Shown here one piece after another: positions 36,908 to 45,564 of a stretch of DNA of 64,000 nt. Under the pieces are notes generated by a model that saw only the letters and a list, made by a program, of their open reading frames with translations, searched no databases and was not told where the DNA came from. The DNA is from Nocardia inohanensis NBRC 100128 (GTDB taxonomy: Bacteria; Actinomycetota; Actinomycetes; Mycobacteriales; Mycobacteriaceae), in assembly GCF_001612945.1 (NCBI RefSeq), contig NZ_BDBK01000001.1, positions 558,001 through 622,000 of the forward strand, in the 5' to 3' direction. The position numbers and the translations under genes are program-made. Every line of letters starts with the position of its first letter. The stretch's first letter is position 1.

Positions 36908-38163
36908 GACGAGATCTCCTTTTCGATGGTGGGGGACGGGGGAGTAGTGGTGACCGGCAAGGGATTTCGTGCCTCGACGGCGGCGCGGAACGCTTCGGCG
37001 GACTGCGGCACCAGCAGCGCGGCCACGATCGCCAGCAGCGGACCGACGGCCATCACCTCGAAAGCCGTTGTGTAGGAGACGTGATCGGTCACCACGCCGA
37101 AGACCAGGGGGCTGATCACACCGGCGAGCTGACCGCCGAAGATGATCACGCCGGCGGCCACGCCCAGGAAACCGCTGGGCAGCGCGCGCAGCGGCACCGC
37201 GAACGCGGGCATGTAGCAGAGCGACGCCACCAGGCCCATCACCGAAGCCAGGGCGATGAACAGCGGGAACGACTCCACCCGGGGTAGCGCGAAAAGCATT
37301 GCGGCGACCGCGATCATGGCGGGGACCACGATCAGGCGGGCCTGGCCGCCGAGGCGATCGGACAGGCGCGCACCCAGCACCACGCCGACCGCGCCGGCGG
37401 CGGTCGAGGGCAGCGAGGCCAGCGCGATCACGCTCATCTCGATGCCGCGCGTCTCGTGCAGATAGGTGGGCGACCACGCGGTCACGCCCCACACCAGCAC
37501 GTCGTAACCGAAGAACATGACGGCGAAGCCCAGCAGCGCGGGCGAGCGCAGCACCGCGCGGCGGGCGGCGGGATCCAGCAGCGGGGCCTTGATCTCCTGC
37601 TGGGACAACGGCTCCGGCATCCAGCGCCGCCACGCCAGCACCACCGCGACACCCAGGACCGAGATGACGGCGAACATGACGCGCCATCCGGCGGTCGGCA
37701 ACAGCACGCCGGCGATCAACGACGCGAACAGGATGCCGACCGCATTCGAGGAGTTCACCCAGCCGGTCGCGGTGGTGCGCTGCTCCGGCAGGCTGCGCTC
37801 GGCCAGGGCCTTGAGCGCGGCCGCCGGGAACACGCCCTGCACCAGGCCGAACAGGAAGCGCATGGCCAGCAGCACGCTGAAAGACCAAGCCAGCGCGGTC
37901 AATCCGGTGAAGACCGACCAGGCCAGCAGGCCGACGCCGCCCACGGTCAGCGCGCCGTACCGGTCGGCGAGCAGTCCGCCCGGGACCTGCATGAACGCGT
38001 AGGCCAGGAAGAAGACCGAGACCAGCATGCCCTGCTGGGTGTGGTCGAGGCCGAGATCGTCGCCGATGGACGGCAGGGCGAAATTGATGACGATGCGGTC
38101 GATGTAGTCGACCACCCATGCCGCGAACAGCAGCATGACGGTGATTCGGGTGGTGCGCGGCAT
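36904..38163 (-). CDS. MFS transporter, ACS (anion:cation symporter) type
   Basis: A 419-residue, 12-helix transporter. The first segments WVVDYIDRIVINFALPSIGD and GGLLADRYGA (MFS motif A) are typical of the anion:cation symporter group, which imports organic acids and acyl-amino acids with protons. The end of the gene overlaps the peptidase start by 4 bases. The ATG at 38163 lies 39 bases from a palindrome next to the divergent Lrp-type gene. The natural substrate is likely the compound cut by the peptidase, by inference. Confidence 0.85.
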   Translation of the reverse strand: MPRTTRITVMLLFAAWVVDYIDRIVINFALPSIGDDLGLDHTQQGMLVSVFFLAYAFMQVPGGLLADRYGALTVGGVGLLAWSVFTGLTALAWSFSVLLAMRFLFGLVQGVFPAAALKALAERSLPEQRTTATGWVNSSNAVGILFASLIAGVLLPTAGWRVMFAVISVLGVAVVLAWRRWMPEPLSQQEIKAPLLDPAARRAVLRSPALLGFAVMFFGYDVLVWGVTAWSPTYLHETRGIEMSVIALASLPSTAAGAVGVVLGARLSDRLGGQARLIVVPAMIAVAAMLFALPRVESFPLFIALASVMGLVASLCYMPAFAVPLRALPSGFLGVAAGVIIFGGQLAGVISPLVFGVVTDHVSYTTAFEVMAVGPLLAIVAALLVPQSAEAFRAAVEARNPLPVTTTPPSPTIEKEISS

Positions 38164-38201
38164 CGGCTGGCGAACCCTTTCGCGGGCGGGACATGTAACT
38201 G

Positions 38202-38220
38202 ATGCCACAATGGCTGGCAT
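38202..38220. promoter_or_regulatory. Palindrome at the Lrp-type regulator start
   Basis: ATGCCA (38202-38207) and TGGCAT (38215-38220) form an inverted repeat with a 7-base spacer that covers the regulator start codon region and lies 39 bases from the transporter start. It is a candidate autoregulatory operator. Confidence 0.35.
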
Positions 38221-39310
38221 GGCGAATAAGACGGCCGAATCGCCGGATATCGGCACTGAGTCGGAAGATGTGCCGAGATCCGCCAATCCGGTCTTCGGTG
38301 AGCGGGATCTGGACCTGGTCAATGCCCTCCAGATCAACCCGCGCGCACCCTGGGGGCGCATCGGCGCATCGCTCGGCATGGACGCCACCACCGCGGCCCG
38401 CCGGTGGCGGCGGCTCACCGACAGCGGACTGGCCTGGCTCACCGCCTATGCCCCGGAATTCGCCACCGTCGCCTACATCCGGCTGCGGTGCCGTACCGAT
38501 GCCATCGCGGAGATCTCCGAGCAGCTCTGCGCCTGGCCCTGGGTGGTCAGCGTCGAACGCATCACCGGGCATTACGCGCTGCAACTGACCGTCGCGCTCG
38601 AAACACCCACCGCCCTGGACGCTTTCGTCACCGGTCAGCTGGCCGCGCTCCCCGGCATCATCGAGGTGCGGCCCGCGGTCGGTCTGCATACCTATCTGGA
38701 GGGCAGCCACTGGCGGCCGCAGGCGCTCGATCCGGTGCAGCGCACCCTGCTCACCGACGCGTCGGACCGCCGGCCACCCGCGCCGGCGCGTCCCCGCCCG
38801 GGTGATCTGGATCTGCTGCTCGCGCTGGGGCGGGACGCGCGCCGCAGCAGTATCGACCTGGCCCGCGACACCGGCCTGACCGAATCGACCGTGCGCCGCC
38901 GCATCACCGAAATGACGCGCTCGCACCGCCTGCTGTTCCGGTGCGATTTCGCGGAACGCCATGCCGGGTGGCCGGTCATCATGACCTATCGGGCCACTCT
39001 CGCCGCCCGCGATTTCGAATCCCTCGCCTCGACCCTGTCCACCTGGCCCGAGCTGCGGCTCTGCGTGAGCACCGCCGACGACGAATCGAATCTGCTGCTG
39101 ATCGCCTGGCTGCGCACCCCGACCGACAGCATCCGCGTCGAAACCCGTCTGCATCAAGCGTTTCCGCAGCTCCGCATCAACGAGCGCCAGCTCACCGTGC
39201 GCACCCTGAAACGCATGGGCAGGCTGCTGGATCCGCACGGGCTGGCCGTCACCCATATTCCGTTCGGCCTGTGGACCGCCGGCGGCGGGTTCCGGCCCGC
39301 GCCGGCCTGA
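38219..39310 (+). CDS. Lrp/AsnC family regulator with two HTH units
   Basis: About 363 residues, twice the usual size. The first half has an HTH at about residues 28-80 (FGERDLDLVNALQINPRAPW, GASLGMDATTAARRWRRL) and an effector domain (FATVAYIRLRCR). The second half repeats it (GDLDLLLALGRDARRSSIDL, TGLTESTVRRRITEM) and a second effector-like domain. It is a fused two-unit Lrp protein. It is divergent from the transporter/peptidase pair and is a likely local regulator responding to an amino acid. The ATG at 38210 is an alternative start. Confidence 0.75.
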   Translation: MANKTAESPDIGTESEDVPRSANPVFGERDLDLVNALQINPRAPWGRIGASLGMDATTAARRWRRLTDSGLAWLTAYAPEFATVAYIRLRCRTDAIAEISEQLCAWPWVVSVERITGHYALQLTVALETPTALDAFVTGQLAALPGIIEVRPAVGLHTYLEGSHWRPQALDPVQRTLLTDASDRRPPAPARPRPGDLDLLLALGRDARRSSIDLARDTGLTESTVRRRITEMTRSHRLLFRCDFAERHAGWPVIMTYRATLAARDFESLASTLSTWPELRLCVSTADDESNLLLIAWLRTPTDSIRVETRLHQAFPQLRINERQLTVRTLKRMGRLLDPHGLAVTHIPFGLWTAGGGFRPAPA

Positions 39311-39320
39311 GCCATTTCGC

Positions 39321-40745
39321 TTATGCCGCAGCGTATCCGGTGAATTCGGTGGCGGTGACCGTGAGCATGCGGCCGCCCATGGCTCGCACCGTCGTGGCGA
39401 GCCTCGGGTCGCCACTGGGCGGCAGCAGCATCGACCAGGCGGTCGAGCCGTCGGCGGCGTCGACCGCCTGCACGGTGGTGCCGTCGGTGAGGATGAGGTG
39501 GACGCCATCGGTCACGCCGTCGATGTGGGAGTAGCGGGACGCGTGCTCGAAAGGCATCGGCTGCTGCCAGAGTTGGTGTCCATCGGTGAGATCGATGCCG
39601 GTCAGCGTCGCGGCGTCGAGCGAGCGGACGATCACGCTGTCGTTCACGATGCCCCGGATCGCGATGGTGCGTCCGGCGGTGTCGTTCATGCCGATCAGGG
39701 GGTTGGTCCACAGCAGCCGGCCGGTGGTGCGGTCGTAGGCGCTCTCGCCGGTGAGGATCGGCAGCGGCGCGGCGGTCGCGCTCGGATACCAGTCGACCAG
39801 GTAACCGGGATTGGCGACTTCGGTGATGGTGTGCCCGGTGCGGTCCAACAGCGTGACCTTGCCCGCGCTGCCGCTGCCCGCGACCACCTGGGTGGCGATG
39901 ATGCCGCCGTCGAAGAGGTAGCCGACGGGGGCGGTGAACAGCAGGTCACCGGTGCGCAGATCGTAGACGCCGACATTGTTGTCGCGACCCACACGGAAGT
40001 AGTCGTGTGCGGAACTGTCGATACGGGGAAGGACGGGGACGCCGGGATTCGGGGTCGGATAGGTGCGCCGCCACGACGCGGCGATATCGGTGGCGGTGCC
40101 CCGGGTTACGACGGCGGTCATCCAGTCCGCGGTCCGGCCGGTCACCGTGACGACGCCGTCGCGCACCGCCACATCCATCACCTCGAAATCGGCCGGATGG
40201 TCGCCGAGTATCGCGCCGTTCGCGGCATCGACGATCAACACCCGGTGCGCGCCGTAGCAGGCCAGTTGTCCGTCGAATACGGTTTCGCGGCAGCCGTGGA
40301 GTTCGCCGACGTCGGTGCTCCACCGCAGCTTTCCGGTATTCGGGTCGATGCCGTGCAGCCGCGCCGGTCCCACCGTGCGGCCGGTGCTCTGGTCGGAGAT
40401 CGGCGGGCCGGGCACCGCGGTCGCGGCGACGATGGTCGTTCCGGCATCCATCGGCGCGCCGTAGCCGAAGTAGCTGTCCAGGTTCTGCGGCGCTGCCAGC
40501 AATACCGCGCCCGGTTCGCCGGACAGGTCGGCGGCGCGCAATGTCCACGCCGGCGCGGGGGTCGAGTCGAGGCGCTCCGAGACCCGGAACTTGCCGCCGA
40601 CCGAGGTCGCTTCCGGCCGCCGGGCCTGCGGTGATCGGTTCACCCACACGATCACGGCGACGCCCGCGAGCACTGCCACCACCAGGATCGTCAGCCAGAT
40701 TCGGGGCCTGTTGCGAAAAGCGAACCGCTGCACGGTCGTTCCCAT
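39321..40745 (-). CDS. Membrane-anchored PQQ-like beta-propeller protein
   Basis: A 474-residue protein. One membrane helix near residues 17-35 (IWLTILVVAVLAGVAVIVW) anchors a large extracytoplasmic domain. That domain has repeated blades with the TGKLRWST, GRLLWTN and GHQLWQQP type Trp motifs of PQQ-like propellers, but no clear PQQ or calcium site, so it is probably a binding or scaffold domain. GGAG lies 7 bases before the ATG at 40745. It is divergent from the LmeA-like gene. Confidence 0.7.
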   Translation of the reverse strand: MGTTVQRFAFRNRPRIWLTILVVAVLAGVAVIVWVNRSPQARRPEATSVGGKFRVSERLDSTPAPAWTLRAADLSGEPGAVLLAAPQNLDSYFGYGAPMDAGTTIVAATAVPGPPISDQSTGRTVGPARLHGIDPNTGKLRWSTDVGELHGCRETVFDGQLACYGAHRVLIVDAANGAILGDHPADFEVMDVAVRDGVVTVTGRTADWMTAVVTRGTATDIAASWRRTYPTPNPGVPVLPRIDSSAHDYFRVGRDNNVGVYDLRTGDLLFTAPVGYLFDGGIIATQVVAGSGSAGKVTLLDRTGHTITEVANPGYLVDWYPSATAAPLPILTGESAYDRTTGRLLWTNPLIGMNDTAGRTIAIRGIVNDSVIVRSLDAATLTGIDLTDGHQLWQQPMPFEHASRYSHIDGVTDGVHLILTDGTTVQAVDAADGSTAWSMLLPPSGDPRLATTVRAMGGRMLTVTATEFTGYAAA

Positions 40746-40865
40746 CCCGCAGTCTCCTTCGCGCCCGGGCGGATGCAGCCGCCGGCCGAAACAGGCGAAT
40801 ACGCAAGGTATCAGCCGGGTGGCGGGCGGCAGGCATGATGGGGGGATGGCCGAACAGGTGAGCGC

Positions 40866-41564
40866 ATGCGCGGGTTTCTGATACTGCTGGTGGTGGCAAT
40901 CGGGCTGGTCGTGGGTGACCGGGTCGGGGTCGCGATGGCGCAGGACGAGATCGCGAGCAAGATCGCCACCGAGTACCACCTGGCCCAGCGGCCGAGCGTG
41001 ACGATCGGCGGGATTCCGTTTCTGACGCAGGCCGTGCGCGGACGGTACGACGATGTGGAGATCCGGGCCGGGGAATGGAGCGACCAGGGGATCTCCGTGC
41101 GCGACCTCGACGTCACGCTGACGGGGGTCTCCGCGCCGTTGGGCGACCTGCTCGCGAGCCGGACCTCGAATCTGGAGGCGAGCACGGCGACCGCGACCGC
41201 GCTCGTGCCCTACGACACCGTGAAGGGTTACGCGCCTTCGGGAGTGGAGTCGATCTCCCACAGCCCCGACGGGGTGCGGGTGGCCGGCACGTTCGAAGTG
41301 GAGGGCATTCCGGTGCCGGTGCCCGCGACGGTGGTGGTGACGGTGAACCCGACCGCCGACGGCATCGAGGTGGTGCCGGTCTCGGTGCAGTCGGCGATGG
41401 GCGGCCCGACGATCTCCCTGGCGTGGCTGCGGCAATCGCTCACCTTCACCGTGCCGTTGCAGAAGCTGCCGCTGGGTGCGCGATTGACGGCGATCGAACC
41501 GGAGGCGGACGGGCTGCGGGTGACGGCGGTGGCGCAGGACGTGCGCTTCTCCGACCTGCCCTGA
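40866..41564 (+). CDS. LmeA-like (DUF2993) phospholipid-binding protein
   Basis: A 232-residue exported protein. An N-terminal hydrophobic helix (MRGFLILLVVAIGLVV) is a signal anchor. The rest is beta-rich with YDDVEIRAGEWSDQGISVRD and the regular strand pattern of DUF2993. In mycobacteria LmeA binds lipids and helps lipoarabinomannan synthesis in the periplasm. The gene is between the propeller gene and an SDR; the SDR follows on the same strand, 69 bases later. Confidence 0.7.
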   Translation: MRGFLILLVVAIGLVVGDRVGVAMAQDEIASKIATEYHLAQRPSVTIGGIPFLTQAVRGRYDDVEIRAGEWSDQGISVRDLDVTLTGVSAPLGDLLASRTSNLEASTATATALVPYDTVKGYAPSGVESISHSPDGVRVAGTFEVEGIPVPVPATVVVTVNPTADGIEVVPVSVQSAMGGPTISLAWLRQSLTFTVPLQKLPLGARLTAIEPEADGLRVTAVAQDVRFSDLP

Positions 41565-41633
41565 CCGGGGCTATGTTGGAACCGTTTGAACGGGTGGCGG
41601 TTTCGCGGTCGTCCGGTGAGGAATGGAGCAGGT

Positions 41634-42386
41634 ATGGCTGGCGATGGGGCCGGGCGATTCGAGGGCCGGGTGGCCGTGGTGACCGGGGCGTCCTCCGGGC
41701 TGGGGCAGGCGGTGGCGCGGTCGCTGAGCGCGGGCGGGGCGCGGGTATTCGGGGTGGGGCGGGACGAGGAGCGGCTCGGGGCGGCTCTGGACGGGCCCGA
41801 AACCGCTTGGATCGCAGCTGATCTCGCTGATCCGGGCGCGGGTGCCGAGGTGGTTCGGGCGTGCGTGGAGCGGTTCGGCGGGGTCGACATCCTGGTCAAT
41901 GCGGCGGGCGCGCATACGATGCGGCATACCGCGCAGGTCAGCGACGAGGAGTGGCAGCGGGATCTGGCGGTGAATTTGAGCGCGCCGTTCTTCCTGTCCC
42001 GGGCGGCGCTGCCGCATCTGCTGGAGTCGGGCGGGTGCATCGTCAATGTGGCGTCGATCGCGGGGCTCGAAGGGCAGGCGTATTCGGCCGGATATTGCGC
42101 GGCCAAGCACGGTCTCATCGGGCTGACCCGGGCGATGGCGCTCGAATTCGACGGGCGCGGTATTCGTGTCAACGCGGTCTGCCCGGGCGGTATGACCACG
42201 CCGCTGCTGGAGAACTTCACCTTCCCCGAGGATCCGGACTACACGCTGATCATGAAGACCGCCACCGCGCGCGGGTTGATGGATCCGGCTCAGGTCGCGA
42301 ACGTCATCGCGTTCCTGTGCTCCGAGGAGGCCTCGGCCGTGCACGGGGCCGTCTACACCGTCGACAACGGCAAGATGGCGCTCTGA
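41634..42386 (+). CDS. SDR family oxidoreductase
   Basis: A 250-residue classical SDR with AVVTGASSGLGQAVARSLSA, NAAGAHT, the Ser in VASIAG and the YSAGYCAAKHG Tyr/Lys site. The NAD(P) preference is not clear: the residue after beta-2 is Gly-Arg-Asp (GVGRDEER), an Arg suggesting NADP. The substrate is unknown. It ends two bases before the convergent membrane gene. The ATG at 41634 has AGCAGG upstream. Confidence 0.8.
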   Translation: MAGDGAGRFEGRVAVVTGASSGLGQAVARSLSAGGARVFGVGRDEERLGAALDGPETAWIAADLADPGAGAEVVRACVERFGGVDILVNAAGAHTMRHTAQVSDEEWQRDLAVNLSAPFFLSRAALPHLLESGGCIVNVASIAGLEGQAYSAGYCAAKHGLIGLTRAMALEFDGRGIRVNAVCPGGMTTPLLENFTFPEDPDYTLIMKTATARGLMDPAQVANVIAFLCSEEASAVHGAVYTVDNGKMAL

Positions 42387-42388
42387 GC

Positions 42389-42832
42389 TCAGTGCGCGCC
42401 CGGGCGCACGATCATGAGCACCACCACCGCTGCCCACAGCAGGTTGTAAATGCCTGCCAGCATCGATAGTTGGCGCAATCGCGGGCCTTCATCCGGCTGC
42501 TCCAAGGCTTGCCGCTGGATCGGATGGATGAAGGCGGCCAGCAGCCCGCCCGCGATGAAGGTGAGCGCCATCGCGACGGTGATCCAGATTTCGCCCATCC
42601 GGCCCTGCACCGCCGCCAGCACGATGCCCACCACGGGCACGATCAGCGCCGGCAGTGCGTAGCCGCCGGTGATCCGGTGAAAGGCCTTCGCCACCGCGAT
42701 ATTTCGCTCCGGTGTGGGTTCCGTGCCCGCCGCCAGCGGCGCGTATCGCGGGAACAAGCTCGCGGCGACCGCGGACCCGCCCACGAAGACGATCGCGGCC
42801 AGCACATGTATCGACAGCAGCGCACTCTGCAT
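42389..42832 (-). CDS. Small membrane protein, DUF2269-like
   Basis: A 147-residue protein with four membrane helices: LLSIHVLAAIVFVGGSAVAA, ALPALIVPVVGIVLAAVQG, ITVAMALTFIAGGLLAAF and IYNLLWAAVVVLMIV. A His in the first helix and another in FHRITGGYAL are typical of DUF2269-type proteins, whose function is unknown. GGAGGGAAG precedes the ATG at 42832. Two strong palindromes directly upstream suggest tight repression by the adjacent MarR gene. Confidence 0.65.
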   Translation of the reverse strand: MQSALLSIHVLAAIVFVGGSAVAASLFPRYAPLAAGTEPTPERNIAVAKAFHRITGGYALPALIVPVVGIVLAAVQGRMGEIWITVAMALTFIAGGLLAAFIHPIQRQALEQPDEGPRLRQLSMLAGIYNLLWAAVVVLMIVRPGAH

Positions 42833-42845
42833 TGCTTCCCTCCAC

Positions 42846-42862
42846 CTTCAGTCAGACTGAAG
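42846..42862. promoter_or_regulatory. MarR-type operator, perfect palindrome
   Basis: CTTCAGT-CAG-ACTGAAG, a perfect 7-3-7 inverted repeat 14 bases upstream of the DUF2269-like start. A nearly identical copy lies 29 bases away. Confidence 0.6.
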
Positions 42863-42874
42863 CATAGCCTTAAG

Positions 42875-42891
42875 CTTCAGTTTGGTTGAAG
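42875..42891. promoter_or_regulatory. Second MarR-type operator
   Basis: CTTCAGT-TTG-GTTGAAG, the same left arm as the site at 42846 with two mismatches in the right arm. It lies between the MarR gene end and the first operator; centres are 29 bases apart, close to three helical turns. Confidence 0.5.
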
Positions 42892-42929
42892 GTTGTGGGA
42901 AAGCTCACCTCACCTCGAAAACCGGTGCC

Positions 42930-43403
42930 TCACTCCTGGTTTCGGGCCGTGGTGAACGCGTCCACCACGGCGGCCCCCACCTGCCGCTGCACGGCGTCCG
43001 CTCCCGCCCCGAACAACCGCTCATCGACCTGCGCGACCACCGCCTCGGCGGCCCGCAACACCCGCGCGCCCTTGGCCGTCAACGCGATGTTCGAAGCCGA
43101 CCCGGCCCGCGCCGTCCGATCCCGGACCAGCCCCTCCGCCAGCATCGCCTTGACTCCCGTATGCACGCTCTGCACGCTGATCCCGCCCATCCGCGCCAAT
43201 TCGCTGAACGAAATCCCCGGCACGCTCGCGATATGCCCCAGCAGAGCCAGCCGCGCGATCGTGAGATCCACCTCCGCCAATGCCGCGCCGAGTTCGGCCT
43301 CCACCCGATGCGCCAGCGTCAGCACGAGAACGGAAGCGCTCACCGGCGGCGGTGCGGGACGATCCTCAGCGTTGCTCACCCACCCATTTTCCAGCACCGG
43401 CAT
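42930..43403 (-). CDS. MarR family transcriptional regulator
   Basis: A 157-residue winged-helix regulator. The HTH is FSELARMGGISVQSVHTGVK with the wing LVRDRTARAGSASNIALTAK, and the flanking helices form the dimer. It reads toward the DUF2269-like gene, 97 bases away, and the twin palindromes in between are likely its targets. The ATG at 43403 is used; a GTG at 43379 is also possible. Confidence 0.75.
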   Translation of the reverse strand: MPVLENGWVSNAEDRPAPPPVSASVLVLTLAHRVEAELGAALAEVDLTIARLALLGHIASVPGISFSELARMGGISVQSVHTGVKAMLAEGLVRDRTARAGSASNIALTAKGARVLRAAEAVVAQVDERLFGAGADAVQRQVGAAVVDAFTTARNQE

Positions 43404-43515
43404 CGCGCGAGATCACCCAGGCGACCGGCCGTCCGGCCGCCGTGACCGGCCCACGGCGAGATCGCATGGCCTATTGTCGATTTCGAGACCGCCGCACTTC
43501 GAAAGGCAAGAATTG

Positions 43516-44043
43516 ATGAATGCCGAGAATCCCCTCACCGCCCAGCCGGACACGGCGTCCTCGGCCGCTTCGGGCGGCGCCGAGCGGGTCGAGGTGTCTC
43601 GGTTGATTCCGGCGCCGGCCGAGGCGATTTTCGCGGTGTTGAGCGATCCGCAGGGACATGTGGATATCGATGCTTCGGGGATGCTGATGGACGCCGAGGG
43701 GAAGCCGGTGACGGGGGTCGGGGATCGATTCCGGGTGCATATGGATCGAGAGGCGCTGGGGGACTTCGACCTCGGGAAGTATCAGGTCGAGGTGGTGATC
43801 ACTCGATTCGTGCCCGACGCGGAGATCGCCTGGACCGTGGAGGGGCGGCTGCGCCCGCATGTGCGCCACATCTACGGTTATCGGCTGGAAACGGTGGCGG
43901 ACGGCACGCTGGTCACCTCGTACTACGACTGGTCCGAGATCGACGAAACCTGGAAGCAGCGGCTGACTTTCCCGATCGTTCCCGCGTCGGCGCTCAAGGC
44001 CACGCTCGGGATCCTGGAGCGCACGGTCCGTCGGCGGGCATAG
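43516..44043 (+). CDS. SRPBCC (START-like) domain protein
   Basis: A 175-residue protein with a hydrophobic ligand-binding cavity fold: RVEVSRLIPAPAEAIFAVLS, then YQVEVVITRFVPDAEIAWTV, and SYYDWSEIDETWKQRLTF with a long C-terminal helix. Such proteins bind or hydrolyse lipids, polyketides or other small molecules; no function can be assigned. A GAAAGG site precedes the ATG at 43516. It is divergent from the MarR gene. Confidence 0.75.
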   Translation: MNAENPLTAQPDTASSAASGGAERVEVSRLIPAPAEAIFAVLSDPQGHVDIDASGMLMDAEGKPVTGVGDRFRVHMDREALGDFDLGKYQVEVVITRFVPDAEIAWTVEGRLRPHVRHIYGYRLETVADGTLVTSYYDWSEIDETWKQRLTFPIVPASALKATLGILERTVRRRA

Positions 44044-44204
44044 CCGGAGAATAGCTCCTGATCATGTAATCCCTTGGCGCGCAACAGTTTGCGCGGCGGG
44101 TGGTCCGATATCCGCGTGTCGTCTCCCCTGAACGCCGACACTGAAATGTATGCGCCGTGCCTGATACAGGCAGCATCCATTCGCTCTCTGGGGAGATGAT
44201 CGAC

Positions 44205-44615
44205 ATGATCAACCTGATCCGTAATCGGAAGACGGCCCTCACCGCCACCCTCTGCGCGGCCGCCGCGGGCCTGCTCTGGACCGCCCCCGACGCCTCCGCC
44301 TACGTCAGCAGCGTGGCCGTATCCTCCGGCAGCAGTATCAATCTCGGCGGCGGCAACTACGGGACGAACTGCTCCTACACCGTCACCGTCAACGGCAGCC
44401 CGAACGAGTACGTGTGGCTCTACGACAGCGCCACAGCGACCTTCGGCACCCAGCAGTTCTCCCTCGGCTCCGGCGGCACGGGCACCTCCAGCTGGACGCC
44501 GACCTCGACCGGCACCCATTACATCCAAGCCTGGACCTACAACGGCTCGCAGTGGGCGGTCGTGCAGGTCGGCACCGGCATCAACCTCGGCAGCGCGTGC
44601 GTGGTGAGTTCGTAG
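44205..44615 (+). CDS. Small secreted Ig-like protein, 136 aa
   Basis: An exported protein of about 136 residues. The signal peptide (RNRKTALTATLCAAAAGLLW, cleavage after ASA) leads to a single beta-sandwich domain rich in Ser, Gly and Thr (VSSVAVSSGSSINLGGGNYG). Two Cys residues, one early (NCSYTV) and one near the end (SACVVSS), could form a disulfide. The ATG at 44205 has GGGGAG about 10 bases upstream; ATG 44196 is too close to it. Role unknown, perhaps surface or envelope. Confidence 0.7.
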   Translation: MINLIRNRKTALTATLCAAAAGLLWTAPDASAYVSSVAVSSGSSINLGGGNYGTNCSYTVTVNGSPNEYVWLYDSATATFGTQQFSLGSGGTGTSSWTPTSTGTHYIQAWTYNGSQWAVVQVGTGINLGSACVVSS

Positions 44616-44625
44616 GCGTACTTCG

Positions 44626-44997
44626 CTACCCCCGCTGGTCGAGTGCATCCCAGAGCCAGCGGGGCCCGGCCGTGGTGGCTCCGAGGGCTTCGACCCTGGT
44701 GCGCAGGCCGCGGTCGGCGGTCACCACGGTGACGGGGCCGGTCGCGGCGGCTACCACCTCGACTATGGCGTCGTCGCCGGAGGCTTCGGCTTTCACCAAT
44801 CGCAAAGGCGGGAAATCGGATTCGGCGGCGGCGGAATTTGCGGCGCCTTCGAGAACGACCACGATCCGGGACGCGTCGGGGAGGGTGGTGAGGTCTTGAA
44901 GCAGGCGGCGGGCCGCGCCCGGGCGGTCGCGCCACCAGCCGTTGGGTTTGGAGCCGACGACATTGGCGGCGTCCACCACGATCAGGGGGCTGTCCAT
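44626..44997 (-). CDS. NYN-domain (PIN-like) protein
   Basis: A 123-residue protein with the acidic residues of the NYN/PIN nuclease fold: IVVDAANVVGSKPNGWWRDR (Asp/Asn), a central Asp (SGDDAIVEVV) and TVVTADRGLRTRV (Asp). NYN proteins are RNA nucleases or RNA-processing proteins. No partner antitoxin gene is visible, so it is not placed in a toxin-antitoxin pair. The GTG/ATG region at 44997 begins the fold directly. Confidence 0.75.
   Translation of the reverse strand: MDSPLIVVDAANVVGSKPNGWWRDRPGAARRLLQDLTTLPDASRIVVVLEGAANSAAAESDFPPLRLVKAEASGDDAIVEVVAAATGPVTVVTADRGLRTRVEALGATTAGPRWLWDALDQRG
44630..44664. terminator. Hairpin at the convergent junction
   Basis: CCCCGCTGG (44630-44638) pairs perfectly with CCAGCGGGG (44656-44664), 17-base loop. 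It lies in the last codons of the NYN gene and could stop transcription of the upstream secreted-protein gene. Confidence 0.45.
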
Positions 44998-45021
44998 GGG
45001 GTCAGGGTTCCATGAGCCGGT

Positions 45022-45564
45022 TCATCGGGCGGCGGCGACCTGCTTTTCGGTGCGCCGCCAGGCGTAGGTGAGGAAGGTCAGCAGGGCCAGCAGCGGCAGG
45101 CTGCTGATCGCCCAGCTGATTCCCAGTGGGGGACCGGGCTGTTCGAGGACGGGGAGCGAGCGTAGTTCGCCTTCGCCGTGGCCCTGCGGACCGTCGATGG
45201 CGAAGCGCAAGGTCCAGTCGCCCTGCTGGTCGAGGGAGCGGACGTCCAGGCCCCAGTCCTCGCGTTTGCGGGGGTGGCGGGAGAGGGGTTCGGAGCGGCG
45301 GATCTTGCCGTCGGGCCGGACCTGGGTGAGGGTGCCGGACTTATCGGCGATGCCGCCCTCCGGGACGAAGGTGAAATCCAGGGATTGCATTGCGCGCAAA
45401 GGCCATTCGCTGAAGCCGACGGTCAGGTGGTAGGGGCCCGCCTGGACCTGCTCGGTGTGAACGATATCGACCGGTTGATAGGCCGAGGCCGTACCGGTGG
45501 TCCCCGCCAGCAGGTAGACGAAGGCGAGAAGGACAGCGGCGCTGGGGAACAGGCGGCGGATCAT
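45022..45564 (-). CDS. Exported protein with C-terminal membrane anchor
   Basis: A 180-residue protein, the last of a four-gene operon. The signal peptide ends at TASA, followed by the periplasmic domain (YQPVDIVHTEQVQAGPYHLT) and a C-terminal helix (WAISSLPLLALLTFLTYAWR). The mature domain begins like a small beta-sandwich of the YtkA/CopC kind. The ATG at 45564 overlaps the upstream stop as ATGA. I infer a cell-surface role linked to the other three proteins. Confidence 0.7.
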   Translation of the reverse strand: MIRRLFPSAAVLLAFVYLLAGTTGTASAYQPVDIVHTEQVQAGPYHLTVGFSEWPLRAMQSLDFTFVPEGGIADKSGTLTQVRPDGKIRRSEPLSRHPRKREDWGLDVRSLDQQGDWTLRFAIDGPQGHGEGELRSLPVLEQPGPPLGISWAISSLPLLALLTFLTYAWRRTEKQVAAAR

